A stretch of DNA of 64,000 nt from Berghia stephanieae (GCA_034508935.3 CM067445.1:22802822-22866821), one strand, 5' to 3'; numbered from the stretch's first letter, positions 1 to 13,794 are shown. A program made the numbers and translations. Notes: generated by a model from the sequence alone, not told the origin.

Positions 1-191
1 CCTCACTTTAGAGTAGGTTCCAATGTAGTACTGGAAGAAAGAGATAAGTCAAAATCAATATCATAATTTCAAATTCATTCCTCTCATGATCGCACTTTTC
101 TCCGACCAAATAGTTTCTCAACATATTGTCAAATCCTGATAAATCAGTTCATTTTAGTGTGACTAAAGTTGTTAAAATATTAAAAGAGTTA

Positions 192-379
192 CAGTGCACT
201 CTCCCGATAACAACATGGCTCGGGACCAGAGGTGCATGTCGTTATCGGGAACATGTCGTTATTCTGAAAATTTCAAGATGGCGGAAAAAGAGGTGTGGTT
301 AGACCCTTAGAATGTACATTAATGTACCAACCATAGTGGGTGATCAGTGATCAGACTTTCCAAACATGTAAAATACACG

Positions 380-451
<72 letters not shown>

Positions 452-1483
452 TTTTGTTGTGGCAGGCTTCTCCTTTAAAAGTGTGAGTCTTGTTCGGGAG
501 GCAGCGGAAAAACAGGCCTGTTTCATCCGCGTTGAAAACGTCACGAGGTGAATACTCTTTCATCAAATTGGACAGAGTTGTTGTCTTCCATTCATCGACG
601 ATTGATGTGTCCACGGAAGCAGATTCGCCGCAGGCCACCTTGAACACGATGCCGTGTCGCTGCTTGAATTTCATCAGCCAACCGCTGCTTGCTTGAAAAT
701 CTGTTACGCCTAGCCTCTCCGCAATAAGTCAGGCCTGCTCGCGGATAATGGGGCCAGAAGTAGGGGCATTTATTGCTCTTGTTTGTTTAAACCATGTCAA
801 CACAGCTTCGTCTACGGTCGCATTCGTTGCAAGGCGTGGTTTCTTGCGCTGAGGTTCATGGCTGCTTGTCTCTATCTTTGTCCTGTTCTTGATTATTGTT
901 GATAAGCTGTTGTGGGGAATCTCGTACTTCTCAGCGATCTGTTTCTTGGTTAATGTCTTTGTGTCCACATCAGCCAGAATTTGCAGCTTGACATCTATTG
1001 TCAGTATCTTTCTTTTTCTAATAGCAGCTGTCGACATCTTGGGGTGCGTTATTGTTCTCGGGTGAATACAATCGATTCAGCGGTCAGCGATGTGATGATT
1101 GACTCATTCAATGCGCGTCACCCTTTTGTACCGATGACAATAGACACAGGTGTGTTTTCATTGGCTATGAGGTGCCTCTGGTAGGACATTTCATTGACCG
1201 ATAACAAAGTGATCTCATTGGCTATGAGGTGCCTCTGGCTCAGAGAATGAAATGAAACTTACCGGAAACAACATTTTAGCTATTTTTATTTTTGTATCTA
1301 GCAAAGTCACAGCCGATTATTGCTAACTCAATGTCGTTATCCGGAGAGTGGTCTAAAAAGTATGTCATTATTTAGAGAGTTTTATTACTAATAACATATA
1401 GTAAAAAAATCGGGACCGGGGGCCAATGTCGTTATCGGGAGAATGTCGTTATTCGGAGAGGTCGTTATCGGGAGAGTGCACTG
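192..1483 (-). mobile_element. Decayed Tigger (pogo) DNA transposon
   Basis: Both ends carry the same inverted repeat (left CAGTGCACTCTCCCG, right its complement) and are flanked by TA, the usual Tigger target duplication. On the minus strand, 1,037-729 encodes a CENP-B-type helix-turn-helix start (MSTAAIRKRKILTIDV, then IAEKYEIPHNSLST). After one in-frame TGA (729-731) the same frame continues and reaches the first catalytic aspartate at about 500 (FNADETGLFF). Beyond that point the protein is replaced by a (TG)n tract, so the other catalytic acids are gone. At 1.29 kb the element is about half the length of an intact Tigger. It sits just downstream of the last visible AIFM1 exon and must lie in an intron or the 3' part of that gene. 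Confidence 0.9.
382..450. repeat. (TG)n microsatellite inside the Tigger copy
   Basis: About 34 uninterrupted TG units. The tract replaces the part of the transposase that should follow the first catalytic aspartate, so it grew or inserted after the element was already in place. Confidence 0.95.
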
Positions 1484-1628
1484 TAGTTGTGTACTCCTAA
1501 TTGTCACAAGTACTTTTTTAAGAAAAAAAATTGACAGTGTGAATCACAAAAGATGATTAAGCTATAATTTGTTATAAAAATTATATTCACACACATATAA
1601 AAAAAAAATCAAATATATTTTCACATAC

Positions 1629-4600
1629 CACCCACAAATCCCTTCGTGCCTCTAACTCAGCATTAACCAAGAAACCTCCATTGACATTGTCAAGCTCAAG
1701 ACCAGATGTTTTGGCCAATTCTGTGTTGGGCTCCAAACCAACAGCGGCCACAACAGAGTCCACACGCATCTGGGATAGAAAAAAAAAAACAGTAAAGATG
1801 AGACAAGAATCAGAAAATTCACTTGTCATCTAGAAAATTCAACTTATTAGAATTAGTTAAGCTGCATAGCTTTAAAAATATTTGTGCCACTTTTAAGCCC
1901 CATCAGAGCCTAAGAAAAGAAAGATAGTACACAATACAAAGGACAACAGAATTAAGAGTTCATTATTACTGGCAAAACTCCTGGGCCACAAAAGTAAGAC
2001 AAAAGTTGTTTGTTTTGTTTGTTTTGTTTTACGGCTCTTGTAACACATTTAGGTTATATCAGCGCCAGTAAAAAGGAAGAGAATGGGATGGTTCTAGAAT
2101 TACAATTAAAGCACTCAAGAGAAAGTAAGACAAAGGGGGACTGGGAACAAATAGGGATCAGATGTAAATTCCAAGAGCATACCACCGATGTACTTAGTTT
2201 GAGATCACCTATAAGTCTTATCCGGACACAAGCACAAAATCCAACAAAGAGGAACACACTCAAATACTTACATTATACATTTAAAATAACACATACAATA
2301 ATACATAACAGAGAGATGATTTAAAAGGAAAAAAATTCATCTCCCAAAACAATAACTATGCATTTGACTGTTTCCCTCCCAGCCAGGACTCCGACTAGGG
2401 CCAGGAAAAAAACCAAGTAATTTCATTCTAAGACAAAGATAGAAAGCATGTTGGGAAACAGATATAAGGGGATAGAAGACACCGTATGTACCTCCCTGCC
2501 CGCTATGGGAGGTCAGGATCCCCACCCAATAAGACAAAAGGGACCAATTCCAAGCAAGAATATTAGTGTGAAGGTTTACCCAAGGATCCCCACCAAAATG
2601 TGGATACAGAACAATCCCATTCAAAGAAATTATTTACTATTTAAAGAGAACATAATCTCTCACAGAAAAACACACAAGCTCACAACCGCCAACCTCCGCA
2701 CAGCACTGTTTCCAGCATGCCTTGACAAATCCAAGCCATATAATAATTCCAAGATAAGGAGAAAAACCGACATTGAAAGGGACAAAAGATATAAGAAGAT
2801 CCAACATGTACCCCCTTACACTGTCAGCAATTTCCTTCAAGAAATCTATTGAATGAAAAAATTAAATTCAAATATTTTTTTATTTTTTTTACGATGTGAG
2901 TATAGGCGTTCAATGCATACTCCACAAGATTTGTTTACATTTAATTTTTATTCCTTAGTATCTTTTTTTTGAAAAACAATTTATACAATTATAATTTACA
3001 AAATGTCAAATAATTAACCACAATATAAGAATCACATAATTAGTTTTCTTTAACAAGAGCAATTGACTTTAATAAATTTTCTTGAAATGACATATCAGAA
3101 GACACTTCCTGAAAGCTCTGATATGGTATATATTATGTACACTATGTTTAAGAAGAGCAAAGAAGCCTAAGTAAAACTTTAACTAATTCAAAGCCCTACA
3201 ACCACCAACTTTAATAATAGGGACTAAAGCATATACAGTTGATGAAATCATAGACAATTTTTACTTTGAAAAATAAATAAATCTTAAATGAATTTATATA
3301 TCAATTATTTATTTTTTTCTAATTTGGCTTTATAAAAAAACACTTTTTTCAAAACTTATAGTAATTTAGGCTTGAATGTGAAAGGCAATTAAAAATTATT
3401 ATGAAACATTGGGCCTTGAATAAAATCTGATATTCTATGTAAAATAAACTAAAAACATATGACCCACAGTCCTTACATCATGTCCATCGTCACATGTTAA
3501 AACAACTTTTCCCTCATCCATTTTGGCTGCTGTCACACTTCTGTTGGCCAAGATTTCAACACCCTCTGGTTAATGAAAAAAGACAAACTTTATTTTGCAG
3601 GGTTTTTTTTATGTACTAAATAAAAATTATTTCATTACCACAATCAATCAATCAATCATCACCATCATCATGAGCCACATCCCCACTATCAACTTAAAAC
3701 GCAGTTTTGAATTTTTTAAAGCATCATTAAGTGCCATGTATCTTATCCACAGTTGTCAATTAAGTATATTTAAGTTTTTTTTAAAACAGAACACTGTGTG
3801 AACATGAAAATTATTACAATGATTATTCCTTTATCAGAGCTAACTGCCCACTCTAAGAAACAAAACTATAGAGTGAAGATATTAAAATAATTTTTTAAAT
3901 AAATAAATAAAAAGAAATTAAAATCTTATTTTTTAAAGATGAAATTTGAAGAGATAAACAAAGGAATTTGTCTAACATCTATTAATTTGTTTATATGAAA
4001 TTAATATGTGTTAAGATCTAAATAGCATTCATAATTTGGAAAACTTACCAGATTCTACTTTCTTTGTCGTCCACTTACTCAAATATTCCGGCAAAACTCG
4101 ACCCATATTGCCTAGAGATTAAAAATATTTTTTAAAATAAGGTATGAATGTTATTTGGAATTAGTCAGTCCAAGAGTCTTATTATTATTATTATTATCAT
4201 CATCATCATTATTTTTATCTATATCATAAAAACAGGTAAGCCTATATTTTACCGAGATTCTCCGAGTATTCGTCTTTGGTAAGAATATAAGAAAGCTTAA
4301 AGGCACCTTTACAATTGTGAAATTATTGACCAACAAAAATATTATCATATTATTATTATTATTATATTATTATTATTATTATATTATTATTATTATTATT
4401 ATTATTTTATTATTTATTATTATTATTATTATTATCATTATTATTATTATTACTATTATTATTATTATTATCATTATTATTATTAAAATTATTTTTATCA
4501 TCATTATTATTAACATTATTAAATATTATGATGCCTTTTTCACCACGTTTATATCTAACTTGTTCATGTTCTTGTAAAATATCTCTTAAGAATTTATTTT

Positions 4601-7600
4601 ATTTTTCTGTTGTTGCTTTCTCCAATCTTATGATCTTTCCTCTATTAGTAGATATGGATTACTATAATCACAAGTAAATTCCCAATCAGGGAATCAAGTA
4701 ACAGAAATATATTCCAAATTCAAGTGCCAGTCTCCTGGTAAGATTATCTTAATTTTCTTGAGTGAATTTGAATTACCTTAGTTTTGTATTGATTAATACA
4801 GAAATAATCATATTCAATGTTGTTATATTTATCACTGCCATCGTCATTGTGATTATCATTTTCCAATTCATATAAGCGTTTCTACTAAATTAATGTTTCA
4901 TAATCTAAAAGAGATAAAATGATATTTGCTAAGTATTGCTCAAAACACGTGGAAGATGATAATAAATATTTTACACTCATTTCTTACCACTTTCTGGAAA
5001 GACCTGATACACCTTCAAACCTGAAGATTTTCCTGGTGAAAAAGAAGGAATTAAAGACTTTAGAGGACAAACAAGAAATCAGACAAATTAATCAACGACA
5101 GTAATTTTTAGTTGGAAAATAATAAAGATTGTAGTGAAAATCCTTTAATAACCAATCAAAAAACTGAATTAATAAATTCAAATGAAATGTGTTCAATGGA
5201 AAGATTGAAAAAGACATCTACATAGTATTACATGACATCGGACTGAAGACCACAAGTAAATAAATATTTCATAGCTATACTGGAAATTATAGTTTTTATA
5301 TAAATCTTGGTCTCATTTTATGTGGTTTTGGTCGATTATTCAGAAATGCCACCATTACTACAAAAACCAGAGATCACAAAATCTGTGTTTCCCAATCATT
5401 AAACGACAAATTACCTCTTTTCCCCAGAGCACAAGCTAATTCACTTCCAAGGAATCCTCCACCAATGATGGCTACTGAATCTGAGCTTCGAGTGACTTTG
5501 TCCAACTCTTTGAAGTCTTCTGTCTGTTTTGGGGAAATCAAGGAGTGTAATCTTTTAATTTAGGCTACATGGTGCACAAAATTACATAAAATGCAAGAAA
5601 AATATAACGACAGATATCTCTGTAAACAAAAAATTTAATTGACAGGAAAATGTGGAGGTTAAGAGTAAATAAATATGCTTTTTATATAAATGAGCTTTGT
5701 ATTAAACACTCCTGAGTCATTGTCCATTCCTGGGGGCTAAGGTATAAATGATAATAAATAGCATGTTGTTGTAAAGTTGTAACACAATTACAAAACAATT
5801 TACAAATCATTTTGCATTGTCAAAAATATAAATGGTTACAAGACAATTAGTCAAAATTTGAAAATAAAAAGGTAAATACAAAAGAAAAAGATATTGTTAT
5901 AACTCAATTTAATAAATTGTTTCAAATACGGACTGTCCTTGAATCAGCTAGTAAAATCTAACATAGATGGAAATGAGAAATCAATATTTATACAATTCGA
6001 ATATGGAAACCAAGATGTTGAACTGAGTTGTTTTTATTTATTAGGGATTTTTCCATATTTTACAAATAACTTTGAATAACAGGTATAAGATTCCAAAACC
6101 AATACAACAAAACTGACTGAAGATCAGTTTCAATTCAAAATCTTAGTAATCGCTGTATTTCGTCTAGATTCACTATCATATGGTGTTCTATTAGGATTTT
6201 GTTAAATAAAACAGTTTTATTAGAATTATTATATTCATTCCCAAGTCACAACTTACATTCCTAAACAAAACTATCCGTTTCCTGACTTCTTCATCAGCCT
6301 TGGCTAATACAGGAAGATTTCTTGGTTTCCCTCCTGATGAGTCAATGAAAAACACAACATTAATACATCTTAACTATAATGATGACACTGACTTCTTTGT
6401 AGCAACAAGCCAAACAATCAAATAAGGTTTTTTAGGATTTATGATAAAATCAAATCATTGTTTACAAATGGATTGCTGTTACAATGTAAACAGTTGTATA
6501 TTATGTTTCTACTTAGAAATTAAAGTCTTTGTATTACTATAAATGCCCTTTCAGATCATATTTTCAATAATGTTTCTTTGCTTGGGTGACCAAATAGTTG
6601 ATTACATTAGAAGGCAAGCATTTCCATAACATGACAGTTTAAATATGTGTAAAGAGAAATTGTATAAACAATTACTGGCTTTCTGTTTATCATAATCGAT
6701 GCTCAAGTTAATAATAATTTTTAAAATCTCTAAGAAAACTGTTTGTACTTTATAATCTAAATAAATTAAAAAGTCAATCACGTCTTTCAATGAAAATTAA
6801 TCACAACTATTTGTCATTACTTCACTCAACATTATATACAAAGTTTTTCAAATCTTAATCTTGTCAGAGAACCATACATATCTAATAGGATTTAAACTGA
6901 AAATTTACCTGTAGCTATTAAACATTTGTCGTAGGTCATCGTCTCTCCACTAGCTAACCATACCTTCTTCTTCTTAGCGTCCAATTTTACAACCTGGGGA
7001 ATACGATAATAAAGTGGTGGAGGGACTTACTCATCCAGCCCTGATCCCTTGGATTTCATAATGCAGACACCACAATTTGTTAAAAGCAATGATAAAATCA
7101 TTATGGAATTCTCCATTGAGTTTAATCAAAAGAAAATTATTTCACAGTAACAGCCTACAGTTGTATTAAAAGAGATTTTTTTGCATAAGAAATAGACATA
7201 ACAATTGGCAGGCAGTGAAGATATTAGCTATGATTGAGGAAAAGAAAAATGGTGACTTTGAGATTTTGTGGTATGATACTAGGCTTCTTATTTGCAGGTC
7301 TCTAGTTCACGTCCCTCAATGGGTAGTGAGTCCTTGGAAATAATCTTTCTCACATCCTCAGGTGCAAAATGAGTACCCGACCCGTAAAAATATTGTCCCA
7401 TTGAAAAAAAATATTATAGGAACGCCTTATAGGCATCATGATTCTTCCTAAATGTTAAATGGTACTGTTGGGTTGGAACATATTGTAAAGTGTTTAAACA
7501 CATAAAGTGGATATTGTACTATATAAAACCTCCCTTTTTTAAAACAAAAGTTTGTATAACATGCAAAAGATAAAAAAGATTTTATAGGATAAACTAAATT

Positions 7601-10600
7601 CCTAACATTTCCTAGTTTGCATACATTGTAATGAAAATTTGATTCAATCATGGATCTCTGAATAATAAACAATGATATAACAAATGGGGTAAAAAACAAA
7701 CCTTCTTTCCTTTGAGGACTGCCACTCCACCATTCTCCAGAGAATCCAGTTTCATTGGGTCAGCATAGAATGAATTTGGCTCATAGTGCAGACTGAAAAC
7801 ATGATCAACCTTCATTAAAACCATATCTCAATAATTATAACAAATTGCAAGAAATAAATTTAATATTTTCTCTCACTCTAATGTTGCAAGACAGCTTTTA
7901 ATCGATTACAGTGTCTCTTTCCATCATCATCTTGTGCCGTGTGTTGTAGCATTGGCGGTCATGGCTCTCCATTCCTCTCTTTTTTCTGTTGCTCTGATGG
8001 TGTTGCTGTTTCTTTCCATTCCCAGCCAGTCTGTTAGGGAATCCATCATTTTTGATCGCTCTCTTCCAGTTTATGGTCACATTCAGTTTTCCCAGTCTCT
8101 CTCTTCTCATCACATGACCTAGGAATTTTGCCTGCCGTTTACATAATGTGTCAACTACTTTTCTTTAACACCCAGCCTCTTTCAGGACATCCTCACTTCT
8201 CTTTTTATCTGTCCGTGCAATACAGAGCATTTTTCGCAGAAACCACATTTCAACTGCTTCCAGTCTTTTTATTATCTCTGTGGTCATGGTCCAAGTTTCA
8301 CAAGCCTATGTTAATATGGGATCCATATAACAATGAAGCAGCCTCATCTTTAGAGGTTGGGCAATGTTTTTACGGTGAATATGCTTTTCATTTTTTTGGA
8401 AAGCTGCTTTTGCCTTTCCTTACCTGCTTTTGACTTCAACTGTACTTTTTCCATTTTCATTAATTATTGTTCCTAAATATTTTAATGTATTTCCCTGGCA
8501 TTGTGTTGTTCTGTTTAGTTGGATGTCTCTTTTACTATGTATGAATTTCTAATTAATAATTCACAAAAATTATCTGAAGCTAGGAAATATCATTTTCATT
8601 AACCAAGTGTATTGGGTTTATAATAATAATTGGAAACAAAGGAGTAAAACATGTATTATTAAAGATCATTGCATTTAGTCCTTAGAGCTGAGTACAATAC
8701 TAATGATAAATTACATTTGTATCTCAAAGTGATTCCTAAACACAGTCGGCCTATCAGGCATTATTACATTCAAAACAACATAAACAATATTCACAAGTCC
8801 ATTCAAACAGAAACCATCCAAGCCATCATTGGATGTAAATCCCAGTTATTGAGAAAAAAAAACAAACATCACAATATAAAATATAAAAAGTTAAAATAGT
8901 TTCAGATAGAAACTTTTTGAAAAGGTGAATTTTGAGTCTCAACATAAAAGAGCATACCTACCACAGACATCCAATCACACCATAGTTTTCACACAAAGAT
9001 CAATATAAAGAAATATGAATATAAAAATGACACCTTCGCTTTTTGTTATTCCACTGCTTAAACTGAAGCTTTTCCACCTCCTCCCTATTTTCATTGAACC
9101 AGAGCTCTTTGGACAGGGGTGGCCTCATGTAAGGGACAGAATCTTCATCTCCAACAATCAGAATCTGTTGAGCATAAGGAGAATTTTTATTAAAGAAAAA
9201 AAAAGTTACATTGTATATTGTTCACTTTAAAAGTTATTTTGATATTTTTCATACTGGCAATAAGGGAAATCCCGACTAGACTTCTAGCCTTGGGAAAATC
9301 ATTCCAATTGAACTGGCTGAACGGTTATCTTCTTAGGATTTGATACATTTGCATCATCACTGTCCTATTCCATTAATGGCTTGGCAAGATAAATAGAACA
9401 GTCGAAGTATTCGAAAATTTATATCTAGACATCAAACAAGTGTGGAAATATTTCAATTGCCAGGTTAAAAAGATCCACAAATACTTCTGACATGATATCT
9501 CCCTTTACGTATGTCTTGAGTAATGGTATTAAAATTGTCCCCTGCAAAGAGCTTGGACAGTGGGAGACAAAGAAAGACATGTTTTTAGCCAAACTCAATT
9601 CGTAAAGTGTCATTTCGTGTACTCCAAATAATTTATTTTTTATAAAAACGTTTTAGAACTGATTGTAGATTGAAACTTTGACCCACACAAATCCTCATTC
9701 CTGTGCCATTAGATAAAAAGAAGCAATTGCTTGCTACCCATTTAGTAGGACGCTAGGCTGGTCTGTTACAAAGTACTTCCTGCCATGCCTCAATGACCAT
9801 GTTATCTGGCCTTGCACCTGAACACAATGTATGAAAATGTTTCTAGGACTATTCTCTATATGGTTGATAATGAACGCTTGAGTCTATTTATAACTCTGTA
9901 CAATCTATCAGAATGTTCATGTTTTTAAATTTACAGCATTTAGATTTGTTGACAAAAACGGAACCTGTAGCCTCTTAAGTAATCCCAATAAAATCTAACC
10001 ATACATGTATCACCCTTGTTAGGCAGACTGCAGTGTGGGTAACGAACTAAATTCAATAAACTTGTTCTATATCTAATCACTATTATGTTTTCAGCACTCT
10101 TTGGATTCACCTTCACATTCTGCAAACAGAGTAGACATTACTACTTAAAGTGGACATCTGATTTTCACAGGATTTTGGGCTTCCACTCCAACAAAATATA
10201 TACTTATGACACATCACCTAATCTGAAAAGAAATCAATTAGTGATTTACCGTACCTTTGCTTTTGGGTCTCTCGATTTTATGGCCCTGAAGGCTCCAAAT
10301 GAAGCTGTACCAGCTCCAATCAGGAGATACTGGGCATGGGTGGGGAATTTCAGAGCAGGTTCTTCTGTGTCTGTATTAACAGATGTCTCCGATGCAGCAG
10401 GAGGTGGAACATGTGAAGGAGGAGATGGTTTGTCTCCTCCAGAGGACACAGGTGGTGGACTGTTTTGTAATGAGTCTGAGGAAGGTGAACTACTCGAGCC
10501 TGAAACAATTTTTTTTTTGTTACAATGTTATCCCAGAGGTGTAAAATATTGCATCCTTCCAATTTTTATCAAATATGTATCATATCTTGGTTAAACAGAA

Positions 10601-13545
10601 AAAAACAAAAAACAAACAAAAAAAAACAAGAAAACAACAGAATAAAAGAACTTAAGTCTGAAACACAGTTTTGTAAAATCGTTAGTCTAGAGGGTAAAAT
10701 ATCATATCCTTTCTACCTTTCATCAGATATCATTTGCATATACGCTCAGTTTAAAAAATACAGCAACAAAACAATAGGCCACTCAAATTCTGAAATCATT
10801 CACAATCTCAATTACATTAGCCATTCTACGAAATGGCCATTGGACATGGACAGTAAGTTGATGAAATTCTAAAAGCAAATTGAATTTGAATCATATCATA
10901 GTTCTAGACATCAAAGTCAAAGTCAAGCAAATATGTCATACTGTTTTATCTGGAATAACAACTACATTGTTTTTCTCAACAATAACAAATTATAACAACC
11001 GGGAAATATTGGTTGGGTTATATATCAGGACTAATTGTGTTTGTGACTTGATGGATGGTTTAAACCATTTCAGAATGTAATTTGATAATGATGATGTTGA
11101 TGATTATGAATATCTGAACCATTTTATGAAACAAAAAGCTCATTGGGTTGTTTTGTTTGAAGATATTAATTCAAAAACTTTCAACATGGTCCACACAGCA
11201 CAAGCTATCTGAAGGATGTATGACAAACTAGCTTACATCAACTTCGTCAAAATCCACAAAGAGACCAGCATATTTTGTGTATAACATAAAACAAAACCTC
11301 TTGAGTTTTTGTAAATTCATCCAAAACTTAAGTATTAGAGAGCTTACAGTTCACAATACTGAAATTCAGGATGATTTGAACATACATTATAACACAAGCA
11401 GAGTGTATTGATAATCAAGCAAAGTAAACTGCCACATATATAGAAAAATAGGGGAAATATGCCTAAAATGAAACCGATTCATCTTAAGTGAGTGTGATTT
11501 CTATCTTGGTGTCACAAGGTATATCAATTTGTTAAGAATACCCACCGTCATTTGGTTTATCAGAAAATCCAAAGTTGCCTTGCGGTATATACTTGGTGTA
11601 GTTTGGAAAGTCATGCAAGTAGTAAAATCCTGCTTTCCAATACTGGGGAGGAACAACATCAGATAAACTTTAAAAATAAATGAATAAATTAATAACAATA
11701 CAGTAAACGCTGTTTAAAATGAAATTTTTAGGGCCTAGTTATCTATTTCATTGTAAACATATTTAGGTTTAAACACTGTAACTAAAGAAAATCAGGCATT
11801 GCTCATTTACATAATTATTTTATTTTGAAAAAAAATCTTATATTACTTTTCTCCCCATATCCAAAAGTGACAAGATTCACTTCGCATTATACCATGTCAT
11901 ATTGTCATTGTCAATTTACTAAAAATGGGGCCTGTGATGTCAAAGAAATAAAAATCATTCCATTTTTTTTCTTTCAATTTCTGACCCCGTAAAATGCGAT
12001 TAAGAAGTAATTCTGTCTGGAATAATAAAGATTCATTGACAAAAACAAAAAAATCAAATATTTAAATTTCAAATTGTTTTGGGTTTGTCGGGGGGAGGGG
12101 GGTTAGCTCTTTTGGATTAAACCAATTTTCATTGTAATTTTTATTGTAATTAGATATGTATACTTTCTAATGAAAACAAGAATGTTACTGACTACGAAAT
12201 ATAGGTGATGATGTTGTGCCAACAAAAATCTAAATTGCAAGATTTTGAGTCTCTTATCACGACTTTATAATAGAATAGATTTTATTGTACATTACAGTAA
12301 AAATTGAGAGCCGAATATGGCTCCTAAACATGTGTAAAATTTTAAAAGGTCATTTTTAAAAATCATTTCTTAACAAGAAAAATAGCAATTGTATGGTCTT
12401 GATGCTATGAATCACGCAACATTTTCAACAAAGAAAAGCAAAACATGTAAGACCAAAGACTATACATACAAACAGAACATGATTTATTTTCTTTAAGTAC
12501 AATAGAAACAATTCAGAAACCATTTTTTTTAAAATAAAAATTTTGCAATGCAAATGAAAAGTGGACAAACAAATTCTCTTTCAATAAAAATGATCAAACC
12601 TGCATGATGGTATCAACCTGTGAAGCAGAGTATTTAATACTCATGAATAGTTGGATATGGAGTTTACTAGGGGAAATAATCAAACGATAAAATTTGATAA
12701 GCTTCATAACTCGCCCGGTCCATTTTTTCTTCAGATTTGCTTTCAATGATGGTCGCTTAAGAAGTGTCTTTGTTCAAGAAACTACACACTTTTGATTTGA
12801 AAAAGAAAAAAGTTGTTTATAGATTTTGGTTAACACCCCTACCAACACAGTTAAGATGATTCAAAGTCCCCCTATGATAGGACTATATGCAACAGAGACC
12901 TTAAAACTTTGAAGTTGAAGAGAAGAAAAAAAAACAACCAAAAAAAATAGGGTAAATACAAACAAATAACTTCTCCATCTATCAGCTCACTATAATTTCA
13001 GGGTTGATTGAAGATTTATTTTTACCTCCATGTCACATGAGACAATAGAAAAATATTGAACAATCAAATTTCATTGACAATAGTACTTGGGTATAAAATG
13101 TAAGCGCTACTTTCTAACAAAAATTGAGAATCATTTGAATGCAGTGAAGTACCTTAATCGACAAACATTACAATGAAGTAATGTTGCAAAAGAGGAGCCG
13201 TTTTCTATTAAAGTAAGTACAATGTGACTTGGACAAATCATCTTTGTATATGAAAGGATAGAAAAATTTTAAGAAACCCCATCAATGATCCCTTCCAACC
13301 AATTTACCATTTACTAAGGAAACTTACAATGAAATAGGTCAGACCAAAAGCAACAAGGGATCCAGCCAAGAGGAGATTGTTTGACCTTTGGGCATTTTGG
13401 TAGCTCTCTTGCCAACTGCCTTCAGGCACTGGCATGAAGTCCATGTGGCTCTTGTTACCCATCATTACTTCCTTGATTGGTTTGAAATGAGCAGGCACAC
13501 TGCCTCCCATACTCCTTGCTTGAATGGCAAGAGGAAGACAATATG
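1629..13545 (-). CDS. AIFM1: Apoptosis-inducing factor 1, mitochondrial (partial, C-terminal exons off the left edge)
   Basis: AIF is a mitochondrial flavoprotein NADH oxidoreductase, needed for respiratory-chain biogenesis and released in caspase-independent death. Twelve exons were read with consistent phase: 13545-13328, 11642-11546, 10499-10255, 9164-9034, 7792-7702, 6993-6909, 6333-6257, 5523-5415, 5020-4988 (33 bp micro-exon), 4111-4049, 3565-3477 and 1769-1629, giving about 459 codons. Visible motifs are the FAD Rossmann loop ([15 protein letters not shown]), [32 protein letters not shown], the NADH-binding loop ([17 protein letters not shown]), [28 protein letters not shown] and [16 protein letters not shown]. 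The order matches vertebrate AIF. The roughly 230 C-terminal residues starting at the GD-containing FAD motif are outside the window. The first two exons (with a predicted membrane segment, [16 protein letters not shown]) and a Ser/Pro-rich linker precede the flavoprotein core and differ from vertebrate AIF. Confidence 0.93.
1960..2860. other. Unassigned richer-composition island in an AIFM1 intron
   Basis: This stretch of the intron between the 1,629-1,769 and 3,477-3,565 exons is visibly less AT-rich than its flanks and carries overlapping open frames on both strands (for example 2,448-2,852 plus and 2,337-2,624 minus). None resembles a protein I recognise, and I see no clear terminal repeats. 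It is probably an old insertion of unknown type. Confidence 0.3.
4178..4520. repeat. (TTA/ATT)n microsatellite tract
   Basis: Interrupted TTA repeats run through most of this stretch, with short TCA variants. It lies in the AIFM1 intron between the 33 bp micro-exon and the next exon. The long isoleucine/tyrosine 'protein' on the plus strand here is only translated repeat. Confidence 0.9.
7885..8545 (-). mobile_element. LINE fragment (RTE-like), 3' part of ORF2
   Basis: Translated on the minus strand in pieces of three frames, this gives the typical C-terminal tail of an RTE-type reverse transcriptase: [20 protein letters not shown], then [20 protein letters not shown], then [18 protein letters not shown], ending near 7,905 in a short GATGATGATG tail. 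The reverse-transcriptase core is missing, so the copy is 5'-truncated, and several stops and frameshifts show it is old. Its sequence differs from the other LINE family in this window. It lies in an AIFM1 intron on the same strand as the gene. Confidence 0.75.
9165..10254. other. AIFM1 intron, nothing recognised
   Basis: Between the AIFM1 exons ending at 9,164 and starting at 10,255 I see only AT-rich intron sequence, with no coding match, terminal repeats or array. Confidence 0.6.
11701..11778. mobile_element. Possible minimal TA-flanked MITE
   Basis: The segment begins CAGT and ends ACTG with TA on both sides. Internal stretches (TGAAAT and ATTTCA, TTTAAA and TTTAAA) are partly complementary. 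It is only 78 bp, so the call rests on the ends alone. Confidence 0.3.
11780..13327. other. AIFM1 intron, nothing recognised
   Basis: AT-rich intron between the second and first confidently read AIFM1 exons. I see no coding match and no clear repeat structure apart from short A- or T-rich runs. Confidence 0.6.
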
Positions 13546-13794
13546 CTGGAAAAGAAAATGATTCATGACAACAATTATAATATCAAACATGCTTCAAAGT
13601 TAGATAAGTTGTCAATAATTTTTTAACAACAAATATAGCAATAGAGTGGGTTTGATGTCTATCAACCCTCTTGGCAATAGATGTTTTCACACAATACCTT
13701 GCTATTCTTGTGTAACAAAATTTTTACTCGATATAATATACTACTTTATCTAATATTCCACTCTTATTCTAAGAACCCACTTCTCAGGTGACCA

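Noticed and set aside
2337-2852. Overlapping 95- and 134-codon frames on opposite strands
   Set aside because: No recognisable protein, inside an AIFM1 intron, both strands open because of base composition.
10085-10594. 169-codon plus-strand open frame
   Set aside because: It is the antisense shadow of the AIFM1 exon at 10,255-10,499, which has splice sites and a clear family match.
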